Part shown: positions 27,677 to 37,809 of the stretch, in pieces
How positions within the stretch are numbered: position 1 is the first letter of the stretch
Layout: each line of letters begins with the position of its first letter
Assembly: GCA_902798285.1 (NCBI GenBank)
Contig: CADBVZ010000010.1
Coordinates: 1 to 64,000, forward strand
Length of the DNA stretch: 64,000 bases
Direction: 5' to 3'
Origin: an uncultured Prevotella sp.
GTDB taxonomy: Bacteria > Bacteroidota > Bacteroidia > Bacteroidales > Bacteroidaceae
The notes under the pieces: model-generated
The model's database searches: none
What the model was told of the DNA's origin: nothing
Seen by the model: only the letters and a program-made list of their open reading frames with translations
Translations under genes and position numbers: made by a program

Positions 27677-28837
27677 ATGCGGTACTATCTCATTGCTGGT
27701 GAAGCCTCTGGTGACCTCCATGCTTCCCACCTGATGCGTTCGTTGAAAGAAATTGACTCTGAAGCTGAGTTCCGTTTCTTTGGCGGCGACTTGATGACAG
27801 CTGTCGGAGGCACTCGTGTACGCCATTATAAGGAACTGGCCTATATGGGCTTTATCCCCGTACTGCTTCATCTGCCTACGATACTTCGCAATATGAGGAT
27901 GTGTAAGCACGATATCACTGAGTGGCAACCCGATTGTGTCATCCTTGTGGATTATCCAGGCTTCAACCTCAAGATAGCCAAGTATGTAAAATCTCATACA
28001 GATATCCCTGTGTATTATTACATCTCTCCCAAGATTTGGGCGTGGAAGGAATATCGCATTAAGAACATCAAACGCGATGTCGATGAGCTCTTCTCCATCC
28101 TTCCTTTCGAGGTGGATTTCTTCGAGAAGAAGCATCATTATCCCATTCATTATGTGGGTAATCCCACCGTTACGGAAGTCAAGGAGTTCCTGGCTGAACG
28201 TGAAGCCCCAATAGCCTCTCGCCTTAAAACGGCACCAGACTCTGCCGAAGGGTCTCGTAAAATGAGGGTTGTCGCCCTTCTGGCTGGCTCGCGCAAGCAG
28301 GAAATCAAAGACAATCTGCCAGCGATGGTCGAGGCTGTAAAGAGATGCAAGAACGTCGATCTGGCGATGGTGGCAGGTGCCCCAGGCATCGATCCCGCCT
28401 TCTACCAACCATTCCTGAAGGATACAGGTATAAAGGTGGCTGTTAACCAAACCTACGAACTCCTTTCCTGGGCTCGTGCTGCACTTGTTACCAGTGGTAC
28501 GGCTACACTCGAGACTGCCCTGTTCCGTGTGCCTCAGGTGGTGTGCTACGAAACGCCTATCCCCAAGGTTATCGCCTTCTTGCGCAAACATTTGATTAAG
28601 GTAAAGTACATCTCACTCGTCAACCTCATTGCCGATCGCGAGGTGGTGCGCGAACTTGTGGCAGACACCTTCTCCGTAGAAAACATCCAGACGGAGATGG
28701 AGAAACTGATCGAAGGACCAGCCCGCGAGGCAATGCTGCAGGGCTACGACGAGGTAAGCCGTCGTCTGGGTGATGAGAAGGCCCCCGACAATACGGCGGC
28801 TATCATATATCAACTGTTAAATCAACGACCTAAATGA
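27677..28837 (+). CDS. lpxB: Lipid-A-disaccharide synthase
   Basis: A 386-aa GT19 glycosyltransferase that joins UDP-diacylglucosamine to lipid X in lipid A synthesis at the inner membrane. Family features are the start YYLIAGEASGDLHASHLM, the region LVDYPGFNLKIAKYVK, YYISPKIWAWKEYR and the donor-site segment SGTATLETALFRVPQVVCY. It follows surE directly, as in other Bacteroidales. Confidence 0.95.
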   Translation: MRYYLIAGEASGDLHASHLMRSLKEIDSEAEFRFFGGDLMTAVGGTRVRHYKELAYMGFIPVLLHLPTILRNMRMCKHDITEWQPDCVILVDYPGFNLKIAKYVKSHTDIPVYYYISPKIWAWKEYRIKNIKRDVDELFSILPFEVDFFEKKHHYPIHYVGNPTVTEVKEFLAEREAPIASRLKTAPDSAEGSRKMRVVALLAGSRKQEIKDNLPAMVEAVKRCKNVDLAMVAGAPGIDPAFYQPFLKDTGIKVAVNQTYELLSWARAALVTSGTATLETALFRVPQVVCYETPIPKVIAFLRKHLIKVKYISLVNLIADREVVRELVADTFSVENIQTEMEKLIEGPAREAMLQGYDEVSRRLGDEKAPDNTAAIIYQLLNQRPK

Positions 28838-28877
28838 ACAAATTCTTAGCATTAATATAGTAAATTAAATAAGGTAT

Positions 28878-29576
28878 ATGAAAAAGTTAATGACAATCGT
28901 CCTGATGGCAATCGCTATCATGAGTGCAAATGCACAGAATATCCAGTTACATTACGACTTCGGACGCCACCTCTATCCTGATCAGGAAGAAAATCGCCAG
29001 TCGGCAACGATAACCCTCGAGCAGTTCAAGGCCGACAAATGGGGTTCGTGGTACTATTTCGTGGATGTCGACCTCTCCAATAAGTTTGTGGAGGGAGCCT
29101 ATACTGAGATCTCACGCGAGTTCAATATCGGCAAGAAAGGCTTTGCCGCCCATGTGGAGTATGATGGCGGACTGAACCGCTTCGGCTCTTACCAGCAGGC
29201 AGCCCTCCTTGGTGGTGCCTGGAATGGTCACAATGCCGACTTCTCCAAGACCTACTCCGTACAGCTGATGTACAAGCGTTACTTCAAGAGCTATGAGTAC
29301 ACCTCGGCCTACAACAGCTTCCAGCTCACGGGTGTCTGGGGCCTGAACTTCGGCAAGTCGTTCACCTTCTCGGGCTTCATTGATTTCTGGCGTGGTGAAG
29401 ATGCCGATGGCCATGGACAGCTCGTCATCCTCTCCGAACCCCAGCTGTGGTACAACGCCAACAAGCACCTGAGCCTTGGTGGTGAGATTGAGATCAGCAA
29501 CAACTTCATCTACAACACCTACGACGACAAGTCGTTCTTCATCAACCCGACGCTTGCCCTGAAGTGGAACTTCTAA
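28878..29576 (+). CDS. DUF5020 outer-membrane protein, Tsx-like
   Basis: A 232-aa protein with signal peptide MKKLMTIVLMAIAIMSANAQ. The rest is a regular series of beta strands ending NPTLALKWNF, whose terminal Phe fits an outer-membrane barrel. It resembles DUF5020, related to the Tsx nucleoside channel family. The next gene, 10 bases on, is a nucleobase permease, which supports a role in nucleoside or base uptake. Substrate unknown. Confidence 0.72.
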   Translation: MKKLMTIVLMAIAIMSANAQNIQLHYDFGRHLYPDQEENRQSATITLEQFKADKWGSWYYFVDVDLSNKFVEGAYTEISREFNIGKKGFAAHVEYDGGLNRFGSYQQAALLGGAWNGHNADFSKTYSVQLMYKRYFKSYEYTSAYNSFQLTGVWGLNFGKSFTFSGFIDFWRGEDADGHGQLVILSEPQLWYNANKHLSLGGEIEISNNFIYNTYDDKSFFINPTLALKWNF

Positions 29577-29586
29577 TCTCTCAACA

Positions 29587-30777
29587 ATGACTCAAGAACT
29601 CTCAACCTCGAGAAAGACCATTGTAGGCATTCAGTTCCTCTTTGTAGCCTTTGGCTCAACGGTCCTGGTGCCCCTGCTCGTAGGTCTTGACCCCGCTACA
29701 GCGCTCTTTACCGCTGGTGTAGGTACGCTTATCTTCCATCTGGTCACGAAAGGCCAGGTGCCCATCTTCCTTGGTTCCAGCTTCGCCTTCATCGCCCCTA
29801 TCATCTCTGCCTCCCAGCAGTGGGGCATGCCCGGAACGATTGCCGGTATCGCTGGCGTGGCGCTGGTCTACTTCGTGATGTCGGCCCTCGTCAAGTGGCG
29901 GGGGCATGCGCTCATCGCCCGCCTCTTCCCCCCAGTGGTCGTTGGTCCTGTCATCATCCTCATTGGCCTCTCGCTCTCTCCTGCTGCTGTGAACATGGCG
30001 AAGGAGAACTGGCTTCTGGCCTTCATCTCGCTGATCACCGCCATCCTCGTGCTCACCTATGCCAAGGGACTTCTGCAACTTCTTCCCGTGGTGGTGGGTG
30101 TCGCCGTGGGTTATGTTGTTGCCTTCTTCATGGGGCTCGTCGATCTCTCTGCTGTGGCTGCGGCCCCGTGGTTTGCCTTGCCCGGCAGCATCGCCCACTT
30201 CCAACTGCCTCAGTTTGCCTGGGAGCCCTTTGTGTTCATGATCCCTGTGGCCATTGCCCCTGTGATTGAGCATATCGGCGATGTCTATGTGGTGAGTGCT
30301 GTGGCTGAGAAAGACTTCATCAAATCCCCCGGATTGCATCGCACGATGCTTGGCGACGGACTGGCTTGTCTCTTCGCCTCTCTCGTCGGCGGTCCTCCAG
30401 TGACCACCTATAGTGAGGTGACAGGTGCCATGCAGATCACGCGTGTCACCCATCCGCAGGTCATCCGCATCGCTGCCGTCACGGGTATTGTCTTCTCCGT
30501 CATCGGAAAGATCTCTGCCCTTCTGCAGTCTATCCCCTCTGCCGTTCTGGGTGGCATCATGCTGTTGCTCTTCGGCTCTATCGCTTCTGTGGGTGTGCAG
30601 CATATGATCCAGCATAAGATTGATTTCGACGTGACGCGCAATATCATCATCGCCTCCGTCACGCTGACCATCGGTATCGGAGGTGCTATCCTCACCTTTG
30701 GCACGTTCTCCATCAGTGGCATCGGGCTCTCCGCTGTCGTCGGTGTTCTGCAGAATCTCCTCCTTCCCCGCAAGTAA
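29587..30777 (+). CDS. uraA: Uracil/xanthine permease (NCS2 family)
   Basis: A 396-aa inner-membrane transporter with ~14 hydrophobic segments. UraA-type signatures are visible: EHIGD (Glu of the substrate site) and GGPPVTTYSEVTGAM (second conserved Glu). The start (STSRKTIVGIQFLFVAFGSTVLVP) is typical. Uracil is the most likely substrate, but xanthine cannot be excluded. It lies 10 bases after the DUF5020 channel-like gene, forming a two-layer uptake pair, and ends at a strong terminator. It is strongly GC-rich at third positions. Confidence 0.88.
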   Translation: MTQELSTSRKTIVGIQFLFVAFGSTVLVPLLVGLDPATALFTAGVGTLIFHLVTKGQVPIFLGSSFAFIAPIISASQQWGMPGTIAGIAGVALVYFVMSALVKWRGHALIARLFPPVVVGPVIILIGLSLSPAAVNMAKENWLLAFISLITAILVLTYAKGLLQLLPVVVGVAVGYVVAFFMGLVDLSAVAAAPWFALPGSIAHFQLPQFAWEPFVFMIPVAIAPVIEHIGDVYVVSAVAEKDFIKSPGLHRTMLGDGLACLFASLVGGPPVTTYSEVTGAMQITRVTHPQVIRIAAVTGIVFSVIGKISALLQSIPSAVLGGIMLLLFGSIASVGVQHMIQHKIDFDVTRNIIIASVTLTIGIGGAILTFGTFSISGIGLSAVVGVLQNLLLPRK

Positions 30778-30780
30778 ACA

Positions 30781-30815
30781 AAACCAAAGGCTCCCGATTG
30801 GGAGCCTTTGGTTTT
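30781..30815. terminator. Bidirectional terminator
   Basis: A 15-bp perfect stem (AAACCAAAGGCTCCC / GGGAGCCTTTGGTTT) with loop GATT. It ends uraA and the converging giant secreted-protein gene. Confidence 0.92.
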
Positions 30816-30817
30816 CT

Positions 30818-33800
30818 TTATCTGATCACGATCTTCTTTCTGTCCTGGATATAGATTCCCGCTTTGGTGGGTTTCTCTATCTGTCGGCCCTGCAGGTCGT
30901 ACCATCTGTTGTCATCGGATACAGGATCGTTTGTGGTGTTGTCGATCTTAATCTCCTTGATGCCAGTGGTCTCCTCACTGCCAATCTCCACCTCAGGTGT
31001 CTTCGAATCGGGGAATCCTGAGATATCACCCAGTGGGTTCAGAGAGCTCTTCTGGGCCAATACCCTTACAGACTGGATACTACCGTGGTGCTTGTCGCGC
31101 TTACCGATACGAGTACCACGACTGGTGGCTGCATCCTGTACCAGATAGAGGCAGCAGTAGGTTGGCTTCTCTACATTATAATCAAACGATACTTCGCCCT
31201 GCTCTGTCTGCACAATCTCCTTCGGCTCGCTCTGGCCTATCATCAGCATCAGCTTATAGCCTGCTTCCGTCTTCACGTTCAGCGTGATGGTTCCCTCGCC
31301 ATCAGGCACCATGAATGTCAGTCCACCACGGAACTTTACAGCGTACTCTTCACTACCAGGTATCAGCTCGCCCTTCTCTATATTGTCCATCAGGAGGGTG
31401 ATGCCGCTGGTGGTGTTCAGGTTGTTCAGTATGATGGCACTCTCAGCGGAGTCGAAGTAGTCATCGTCCTCATCGCTGTCGCCTGCATGCTGAATGAGCG
31501 TGTTCAGGATGTTGTCTATCACCTTGTTGGTCAAGTCCTCTGTGTCGTATTTTCCTGAGGGGAAGGTTACTGTACTGCCGTTTGCGAGCGGCTTCAGGTA
31601 TTGTCCGATGGTAGCCACCTGAGCCGTTGCCCCATCCTTTGTTACCAGTTTGTCGCCTGTATAGCTGCCGTCCGTAGGATCGAGCAGGTAAAGGAAAGCA
31701 TCCTCGTCGAGACCGATGCTGCTGAATCCGCTGATTACGCCGCTGGCATCACTTGTAGAGAAGTCGATGCTGCCAGGGATGTTCATATACGAGGTGAAGT
31801 ACAGTTTACCTGTATTCTCAGCGTTGCCCTCGTTGTTAAACCAGATGCGCTCCAGTTTACTGCCACCGTTGATGTAGATGGTCAGATCGCTCATTCGACT
31901 CTCAATTACCTTAGGCTCGGTGTTGCTGGTAATGACCAGCCACTTGCTCTCTTCATCGAAGAAGAAATGTCCGTCGCCCAAAATGTCCTTGTGGTTCTCT
32001 GATGACACCTGTGTAGAGCCCACCCAGAGGTTATATTTCTCCTTCACCACCAGCACAAAGTATACGGTCTGACTTGAATAGCGTCCATCACTTTCAAAGA
32101 TGGCCTTGATCTTGGTGTCGCCAGGTCCCACCACCTTTATCACACCTGTTTCCGGATCGATGGTTGCCACCTTCTTGTCATCGCTGTCATACTTTACTTT
32201 TACTTGATGCGGGTTTTTAAGCTTGGGACCATAGAAATAGTCGCCAATGTAGTACGACATACCTTCAGCTACCTCTTGATCATCATCCACCCAGAGCAAC
32301 TCGGGGTTAGCCAACTTCACGGTGAGGTGATAGCTTGCTTTCGTGTCGCCACTGGTTGCCGAGATCTCTGTTTCGCCTGCGGCAACGATCGTTACAACGC
32401 CGGCCTCACTCACAGTGGCCACTTGAGTGTTCGAACTGGCGTAAGTTATTTCGAGGTTGTCGGGGTTTGTCAGCGTGGGCTGTGTCCATTCCTCACCATA
32501 GGTTATTTCTACCGATTCTGCCGAGTATTTCAAGTCTGCCGTTTTGGGGTTAACAGTCAGCATATAGTGAGCAATACCATCATTATAATTGTCATTGCCA
32601 GCGAAGGTCGCAGTAATCTCAGTCTCGCCAGCAGCTACAGGCGTAATGTCGCCTGTCGAAGCATTTACTGTGGCAATTTCGGTATTCATCGACGCATATG
32701 TAACTGATAATCCTTCTGGTGTTGTTGACAGCTTCGGCTTCGTGAACTCCGATTCCTTCCCAATGGTGATAGAGGTTTCTGCTGGTGAGAACTCCAGCAT
32801 CGGGTCGGCTTTTCCAATTGTGAAGGTCTTCTTGGCTGTAGTCTGGCTATCGTAATTGCCTTTACCTGTGATGATCACGGTGGGGGCGTGCTCAGTGGCT
32901 GTGGACAATGCGGCATTCACGTTGTCGCTGTAGCTCACTGTGTAGTCTGTCTCCTTTTCCAACGTATTCTCGCCGTCCTTTACCACTACTGTAGGCTGAA
33001 TGGCATTGCCAGTATACGTCTGGTCTTCGATATCCGAGATCGTTACGTTAGCGATGCTCTTCGGGGTGATGGAGAAGGTGGCGGTGTTCTGACCAACATA
33101 GTTCCTCTTCAGCGTCACTGTGGCTTTTGCCATATTCTCACCCACATTCACGTTGTCGCTATAGGCAACATCGTAGTCGTCGGTTGTTAACTCGATGGGG
33201 TTGGCACCTTGGGTGAGGACCACGGTGACAGTTACCCCAGGCTTTCTCTCTGTTCCGTTGTATACGAACGATGTCTCTGCCAGCGTCACGGTAGGTGTCG
33301 TCTCGAGTGCCGTGATATTGAAGTTCTTAATGGCAGATGTTTGGCTATTGTAGTTGCCCTTACCTGCGATGGTCACAGCATACTCGCCCGCATTTGTTCC
33401 GCCTTCGTTGGCTGTGATGGTATAGTCTTGGTCGAGCACCAAAGCTCTCTGACCGTCTTTTACCTCAGTAACATCAGGCTTTTGGTTCTGTCCATTATAT
33501 ACAAAGCTCTCTTGTGTCAGCGTGATGGTGGCTTCTGCTATTGACTTCGGCTTGATCTCAAAGGTGGTTGTTGCTTCCCCTTGGAAGTTATTATTAGCCA
33601 CATTTTTTGCATTTACCTTCACCGTATAATCGCCGACATTAGTTCCCTTGTTAGGGTAGCTATTGTCAATCTCGTACCACTCATCGCTAACCACCAAGTC
33701 TCCAGCCTTCACAGAGCTGATGCCAACCGTCTGCTCTTCGCCATTGTAGGTCGGTTCAGTCTGAGCGAGTGTCACCGTTGTGAGGCTCGCCTTCTCAATA

Positions 33801-34435
33801 GTATAATAGGCTATCGAAGCCTGATTGATGTATTTTCCTTTACCATACACCCATATTTGTTTCGCACCGGCATTGATGCTGTCAGTAGTAATAGTGCCAG
33901 TAGCTGTCTCTGCTTTATAAAAGGCCTTGTAGTCCACGTCCTTTGTTAGTGTAGTAGAATTCTTTACTACCGTTACCTCGGGCAAGATTGGCTCACTTGT
34001 ATAAACGAATGATGTTCCTCCATTGGTTGTCACCGTTGCATCGGTAAGGCTTATCCTTTGGTGGAAGTTGGCCGTAATTTCATAGTCATAATTCGCATCT
34101 TCTAATGGGGTGAAAGTATACACCGTTGTTGTGCTTGGGTCTGCATTAGGATCCGAAGCTGTTACCTCCAACTTTGCGTTGATACTTGGATTATTACGTG
34201 TCTGCGCATGCTGACCATTAATCGTCTTGTAGACGGTAAGGTCGGCAGCCTCTAAGTAATAACCGTTGTTGGGTGTTACGGTGATGGTACCGCTAGAGTA
34301 AGTTACTGTACCACCTGCCGAACTTGTGGCTCCGTCGAGTTTATATATGATGGTGGCATTTCCACCTGCAAACGCTCCAAAAGTTACAAGGAGCATGGTT
34401 GCAATCGCTAATGTATATTTAATCATCTGTTTCAT
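30818..34435 (-). CDS. Giant secreted protein with MBG and Ig-like repeats
   Basis: A 1205-aa exported protein with signal peptide MKQMIKYTLAIATMLLVTFGAFAG. The middle holds about five MBG-type repeats, each starting with a motif such as FVYTSEP, TYNGEEQ, FVYNGQNQ, FVYNGTER and TYTGNAIQ (roughly residues 140-550). Two or three bacterial Ig-like (Big2-type) modules follow (ATVNASTGDITPVAAGETEITA; ATVSEAGVVTIVAAGETEISA). Then comes a YNLWVGSTQV module like those of the neighbouring gene, and the C-terminal tail WYDLQGRQIEKPTKAGIYI. Its architecture suggests a long surface adhesin. No enzyme motif is seen. It is 14 bases after the upstream giant gene and is probably co-transcribed. Confidence 0.8.
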   Translation of the reverse strand: MKQMIKYTLAIATMLLVTFGAFAGGNATIIYKLDGATSSAGGTVTYSSGTITVTPNNGYYLEAADLTVYKTINGQHAQTRNNPSINAKLEVTASDPNADPSTTTVYTFTPLEDANYDYEITANFHQRISLTDATVTTNGGTSFVYTSEPILPEVTVVKNSTTLTKDVDYKAFYKAETATGTITTDSINAGAKQIWVYGKGKYINQASIAYYTIEKASLTTVTLAQTEPTYNGEEQTVGISSVKAGDLVVSDEWYEIDNSYPNKGTNVGDYTVKVNAKNVANNNFQGEATTTFEIKPKSIAEATITLTQESFVYNGQNQKPDVTEVKDGQRALVLDQDYTITANEGGTNAGEYAVTIAGKGNYNSQTSAIKNFNITALETTPTVTLAETSFVYNGTERKPGVTVTVVLTQGANPIELTTDDYDVAYSDNVNVGENMAKATVTLKRNYVGQNTATFSITPKSIANVTISDIEDQTYTGNAIQPTVVVKDGENTLEKETDYTVSYSDNVNAALSTATEHAPTVIITGKGNYDSQTTAKKTFTIGKADPMLEFSPAETSITIGKESEFTKPKLSTTPEGLSVTYASMNTEIATVNASTGDITPVAAGETEITATFAGNDNYNDGIAHYMLTVNPKTADLKYSAESVEITYGEEWTQPTLTNPDNLEITYASSNTQVATVSEAGVVTIVAAGETEISATSGDTKASYHLTVKLANPELLWVDDDQEVAEGMSYYIGDYFYGPKLKNPHQVKVKYDSDDKKVATIDPETGVIKVVGPGDTKIKAIFESDGRYSSQTVYFVLVVKEKYNLWVGSTQVSSENHKDILGDGHFFFDEESKWLVITSNTEPKVIESRMSDLTIYINGGSKLERIWFNNEGNAENTGKLYFTSYMNIPGSIDFSTSDASGVISGFSSIGLDEDAFLYLLDPTDGSYTGDKLVTKDGATAQVATIGQYLKPLANGSTVTFPSGKYDTEDLTNKVIDNILNTLIQHAGDSDEDDDYFDSAESAIILNNLNTTSGITLLMDNIEKGELIPGSEEYAVKFRGGLTFMVPDGEGTITLNVKTEAGYKLMLMIGQSEPKEIVQTEQGEVSFDYNVEKPTYCCLYLVQDAATSRGTRIGKRDKHHGSIQSVRVLAQKSSLNPLGDISGFPDSKTPEVEIGSEETTGIKEIKIDNTTNDPVSDDNRWYDLQGRQIEKPTKAGIYIQDRKKIVIR

Positions 34436-34449
34436 ATCGTGCTCCTTTC

Positions 34450-37400
34450 TTATTTAGTGTTTACAATTACTTTTTTACCATTCTTAATATAGAGTCCGGC
34501 CTTCGTAGGCTGCTGTATGCGTCTGCCCTGCAGATCGTACCAGACTTCACTATTCACTATTCCCTCTTCACTATTCACTAAATGAATGTCTGTCGTTCCG
34601 TCACTATCAATGCCGAGGCTACGAGCGGGTGCGGGTGCTGCCACTCCAGTTAAGTCGAGATAGCACTTGCCGTCAGGAATCGATCCTGTAGCCTTTACGA
34701 ACTCATCCTTATAGAGCACATACTCATATCCAGTGGTAGTCACAGGAGTATTGTCAACATATTTGAGTTTATTGCCAGTAGGCGCTGTATCTTTACCATT
34801 ATATTTGGTAACAGCGGGAGTTCCTGTTGAAGTGCCTTTGCCAAGCAATACGGCGCTTGTTTCAGGAATAAATGAAAGAGTTGTAGTCTCTACAGTCGTA
34901 CCGCTGGATGCAACTCCTGTTACGATTGCAGCAGTCATGCCGTCAGGTATTGTCAAATTATCATGTGCTGAGTTATAATAAATCATATAGTTTGCTCCCT
35001 CAGAGAATGTTACATTAAACACTTTGCTCACAGTTAACTGAGTTGTAAACTTCTCATCATAGTTCAAAATAGTCGTTGTAAGAGGAAGGTTACTTGCATA
35101 AGCCAACTGCGTGGTTAATGTGGCTGTTCCTATGGCTAGGGCAGTAATCTTACCGTTATTGTCAAATGTAGCAACATTCGCGTCATCAATAGCGTAAGGT
35201 GTTGTAGCATAACCGATATTATCCCCAGTCTCAATGGCGGGAATCAGCACCGGGGTCAACTCCTCTTGTTCTAACAATGAGAACTGAGCCTCCTGATAGC
35301 CGAAATGCTTACCCTTTACTGATGAGGTTGTAGCGCCATTTGCCTCTACCCAAGTTTCAACTGTACCAGGAGCATCCATTACAAACTCAGCTGTATACTT
35401 GGTTTTTGCAACATTAGCTGTCTTACCGTCTGCATAAGTTATGGTGTAATAGATATCGCCATCAGTATAGTCTTTCTGTAATGTCACTTTTTCTTGGTTA
35501 TTATATACCATCGTTGGAGCTGTGGGCTCACAAATATACTTCTCATTTCCATTCGACGAATAGTAGATAAGCTGGTCATAGGTTACTTTCCCATCACCGA
35601 AACTGAGAGGGTTGGCTGTCTTTGTGTCCATGGTCAACTTACAACCGTCACCACCTTTTATAAATTGAATGGAGGCATTTGTCTGAATACTTTTGAAGGC
35701 AAGAGCTCCATTGTCGTTACAGGTGATTTTATTATTGCCAATCAGTATCACCTTCAGTCCAACAACGCCTGTTTCAATAGCATTAACCTGACCATTACCA
35801 TCTCCAAAAGCATCTTGGAAGTTGGTGAATGTGAGTGTCTTTTCACTCCCGCTTTCAGTGTAGACGAGCGAACCTGCTGGGTTTGTTTTATTTATTGTCT
35901 GCCCGTTTGTCATGGCATAACCATTGAATAGCACGAACTCGGGATTATCGGTAATGGTTGTAGAACTATTCGAGATGGGCTTCAAATAAAGACCACTGCC
36001 AAGTGTTAAATTTGTGGTGTTAATTGGGGTGGAACTATTTATACTTGTTATCAATTCTGCGCTAGTGGCTCCAGAAGCCTTAACAATATTCAGGTTTCCA
36101 TGATAATTGATAGCATAAGTATGATTTGTGTTTGTAATACTACATGTACCATTCAGGGCAATAGTCAGATCACCGTCAATATTCCATTCTATAACTCCAA
36201 TGTTGGCACCAGCAAGCGTTATAACATGCCCGTTTGTTGAATCATAGCTATATTTCACTTTCCCACCGTCACCTACGATGTTATCTTTATTACTGCTACT
36301 AAGCTTATATTTATTGTTATTGTATTCTACGTAAAGTACCTCTTTTATTTCCGAGAACTGTGAATAATAGCCTAATCCGGCTTCATATGCTACAGAGGTA
36401 AATCCATTAATAGGAAGATTCGCAAAAGAGCCTCCAGACGAGTTTTTGAAAGAAAGATCATTGTCTATTGTGGTTTCTGTTTCAAAAGTGAGTGTACCAT
36501 TATCGTTAGAATTAATTACATATGTATCAGTGCTGTTTGCGGCTTTGAGTTGATTGTGACCTTTAATGTGGATAGTTAAGTCACCAACGTTGCTTATAAT
36601 CTGTCCTGTGATTGTAGCTCCATCAAGAGTTAATATGTTAGGAGTAGAGGCTGTGGCGGGAGTAAACGTTACGGTTCCTGCTGTAATACCAGAACCAGTA
36701 ATACTTCCATCAGCTGCCGGACCGTTGCCCGCTACCATTATGCTGACTGAAGAAATTGTAGCGGAAATTGTTTTTCCGCTGCTAATAGTTGGCTGCCATA
36801 ATAAGCCATTATTAACAGTTGGGTTATTGCCGTTGCTGAATCCTATTATTACATCGTCAGGAGCCGATGCAGCAGAACAGGTTAAACTTAGGGTTCCTGG
36901 ATTAGTTGTATTGGTGGTAAATGATATTGTTGCATCACCATTATAAAAATTATAGAATGGGCGGGTTATATTAATGCTGTTTGTGCCCACCAGCTTAACA
37001 CTCAGAGAAGCAACGGCTGAACATATACAATAACCATCAGCTTGGCCTATATTAATTCCATTCAATATCAATGCGTTATCGGACTCATCATAGGTATAAT
37101 GATTAGTAGACTCATTTCCGAGGTTTGCATTAGTAATTTGAGTACCGCTTACCCATATGGGATAGGTTACGTTGGAGGTTATAGTAGCTTGGTCAAGGTT
37201 AGCTGATTCGCTAGGCCAATATCTGTGGAAGTATTTATTTGTATTGTCATATTCCGCAGGTAAAGTTGACAACAAATATGTTTGTTTGTTTCCCGTTCCA
37301 TAACTAACTGAAGCGAAATTAGTGATAATAGAGTTGTTATTAGCGGCTTTTAATACTAATTCAGTTGTAGCATTTTCCTCTCTTTCAATAGTTAATGTGG

Positions 37401-37767
37401 CTGTATTGATATTTGATGTTATTGCCACGTTGTTTTCGGTGCCATTGCTTCCTGCATTAGTATTAATTTTATTGCTTGTTCCTTTAAGTTTGATCGTTAG
37501 GTGGTCCAAACCACTTGAAATGCAATTGTAAATTGTAACATTATCTAAAGTCAGAGTGTTATAGTCTGGGTCGAATGAAACTGTGCCGCCTATTATGGAA
37601 TCTCCAGTGATTCCACCTTTGTTGGCATCAGTAACCCTGACTCCGCCAATCCAAAGATTATAATCGGCTGCTCCTGCCAGTTGGGGCACGAGGAGGAGTG
37701 ATAATAACAAGGAGAGCTGTCGTAGCTTCCTGAAGAGTGGGGTGGTGTTGAGTAATAGTTTTCTCAT
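34450..37767 (-). CDS. Giant secreted repeat protein
   Basis: A 1105-aa exported protein with a hydrophobic, signal-like N-terminus (~16-33). It is built from degenerate modules of the YNLWIGG.RVT type, each followed by a line such as TLDNVTI and GLDHLTIKLKG; at least four are recognisable, starting near residue 36. The repeats are rich in Thr, Asn, Gly and Ser and look like a beta-solenoid or stacked-sheet surface protein. It ends with VWYDLQGRRIQQPTKAGLYI, the same tail as the downstream giant protein. Its sequence is visibly more A/T-rich than flanking genes. A short repeated tract (VNSEEGIVNSE) sits just before the tail. No enzymatic motif is recognised. Confidence 0.75.
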   Translation of the reverse strand: MRKLLLNTTPLFRKLRQLSLLLSLLLVPQLAGAADYNLWIGGVRVTDANKGGITGDSIIGGTVSFDPDYNTLTLDNVTIYNCISSGLDHLTIKLKGTSNKINTNAGSNGTENNVAITSNINTATLTIEREENATTELVLKAANNNSIITNFASVSYGTGNKQTYLLSTLPAEYDNTNKYFHRYWPSESANLDQATITSNVTYPIWVSGTQITNANLGNESTNHYTYDESDNALILNGINIGQADGYCICSAVASLSVKLVGTNSINITRPFYNFYNGDATISFTTNTTNPGTLSLTCSAASAPDDVIIGFSNGNNPTVNNGLLWQPTISSGKTISATISSVSIMVAGNGPAADGSITGSGITAGTVTFTPATASTPNILTLDGATITGQIISNVGDLTIHIKGHNQLKAANSTDTYVINSNDNGTLTFETETTIDNDLSFKNSSGGSFANLPINGFTSVAYEAGLGYYSQFSEIKEVLYVEYNNNKYKLSSSNKDNIVGDGGKVKYSYDSTNGHVITLAGANIGVIEWNIDGDLTIALNGTCSITNTNHTYAINYHGNLNIVKASGATSAELITSINSSTPINTTNLTLGSGLYLKPISNSSTTITDNPEFVLFNGYAMTNGQTINKTNPAGSLVYTESGSEKTLTFTNFQDAFGDGNGQVNAIETGVVGLKVILIGNNKITCNDNGALAFKSIQTNASIQFIKGGDGCKLTMDTKTANPLSFGDGKVTYDQLIYYSSNGNEKYICEPTAPTMVYNNQEKVTLQKDYTDGDIYYTITYADGKTANVAKTKYTAEFVMDAPGTVETWVEANGATTSSVKGKHFGYQEAQFSLLEQEELTPVLIPAIETGDNIGYATTPYAIDDANVATFDNNGKITALAIGTATLTTQLAYASNLPLTTTILNYDEKFTTQLTVSKVFNVTFSEGANYMIYYNSAHDNLTIPDGMTAAIVTGVASSGTTVETTTLSFIPETSAVLLGKGTSTGTPAVTKYNGKDTAPTGNKLKYVDNTPVTTTGYEYVLYKDEFVKATGSIPDGKCYLDLTGVAAPAPARSLGIDSDGTTDIHLVNSEEGIVNSEVWYDLQGRRIQQPTKAGLYIKNGKKVIVNTK

Positions 37768-37809
37768 AATGTTTTATCTTTTTATTGTTATTAATTCAGT
37801 TTGACGGTG

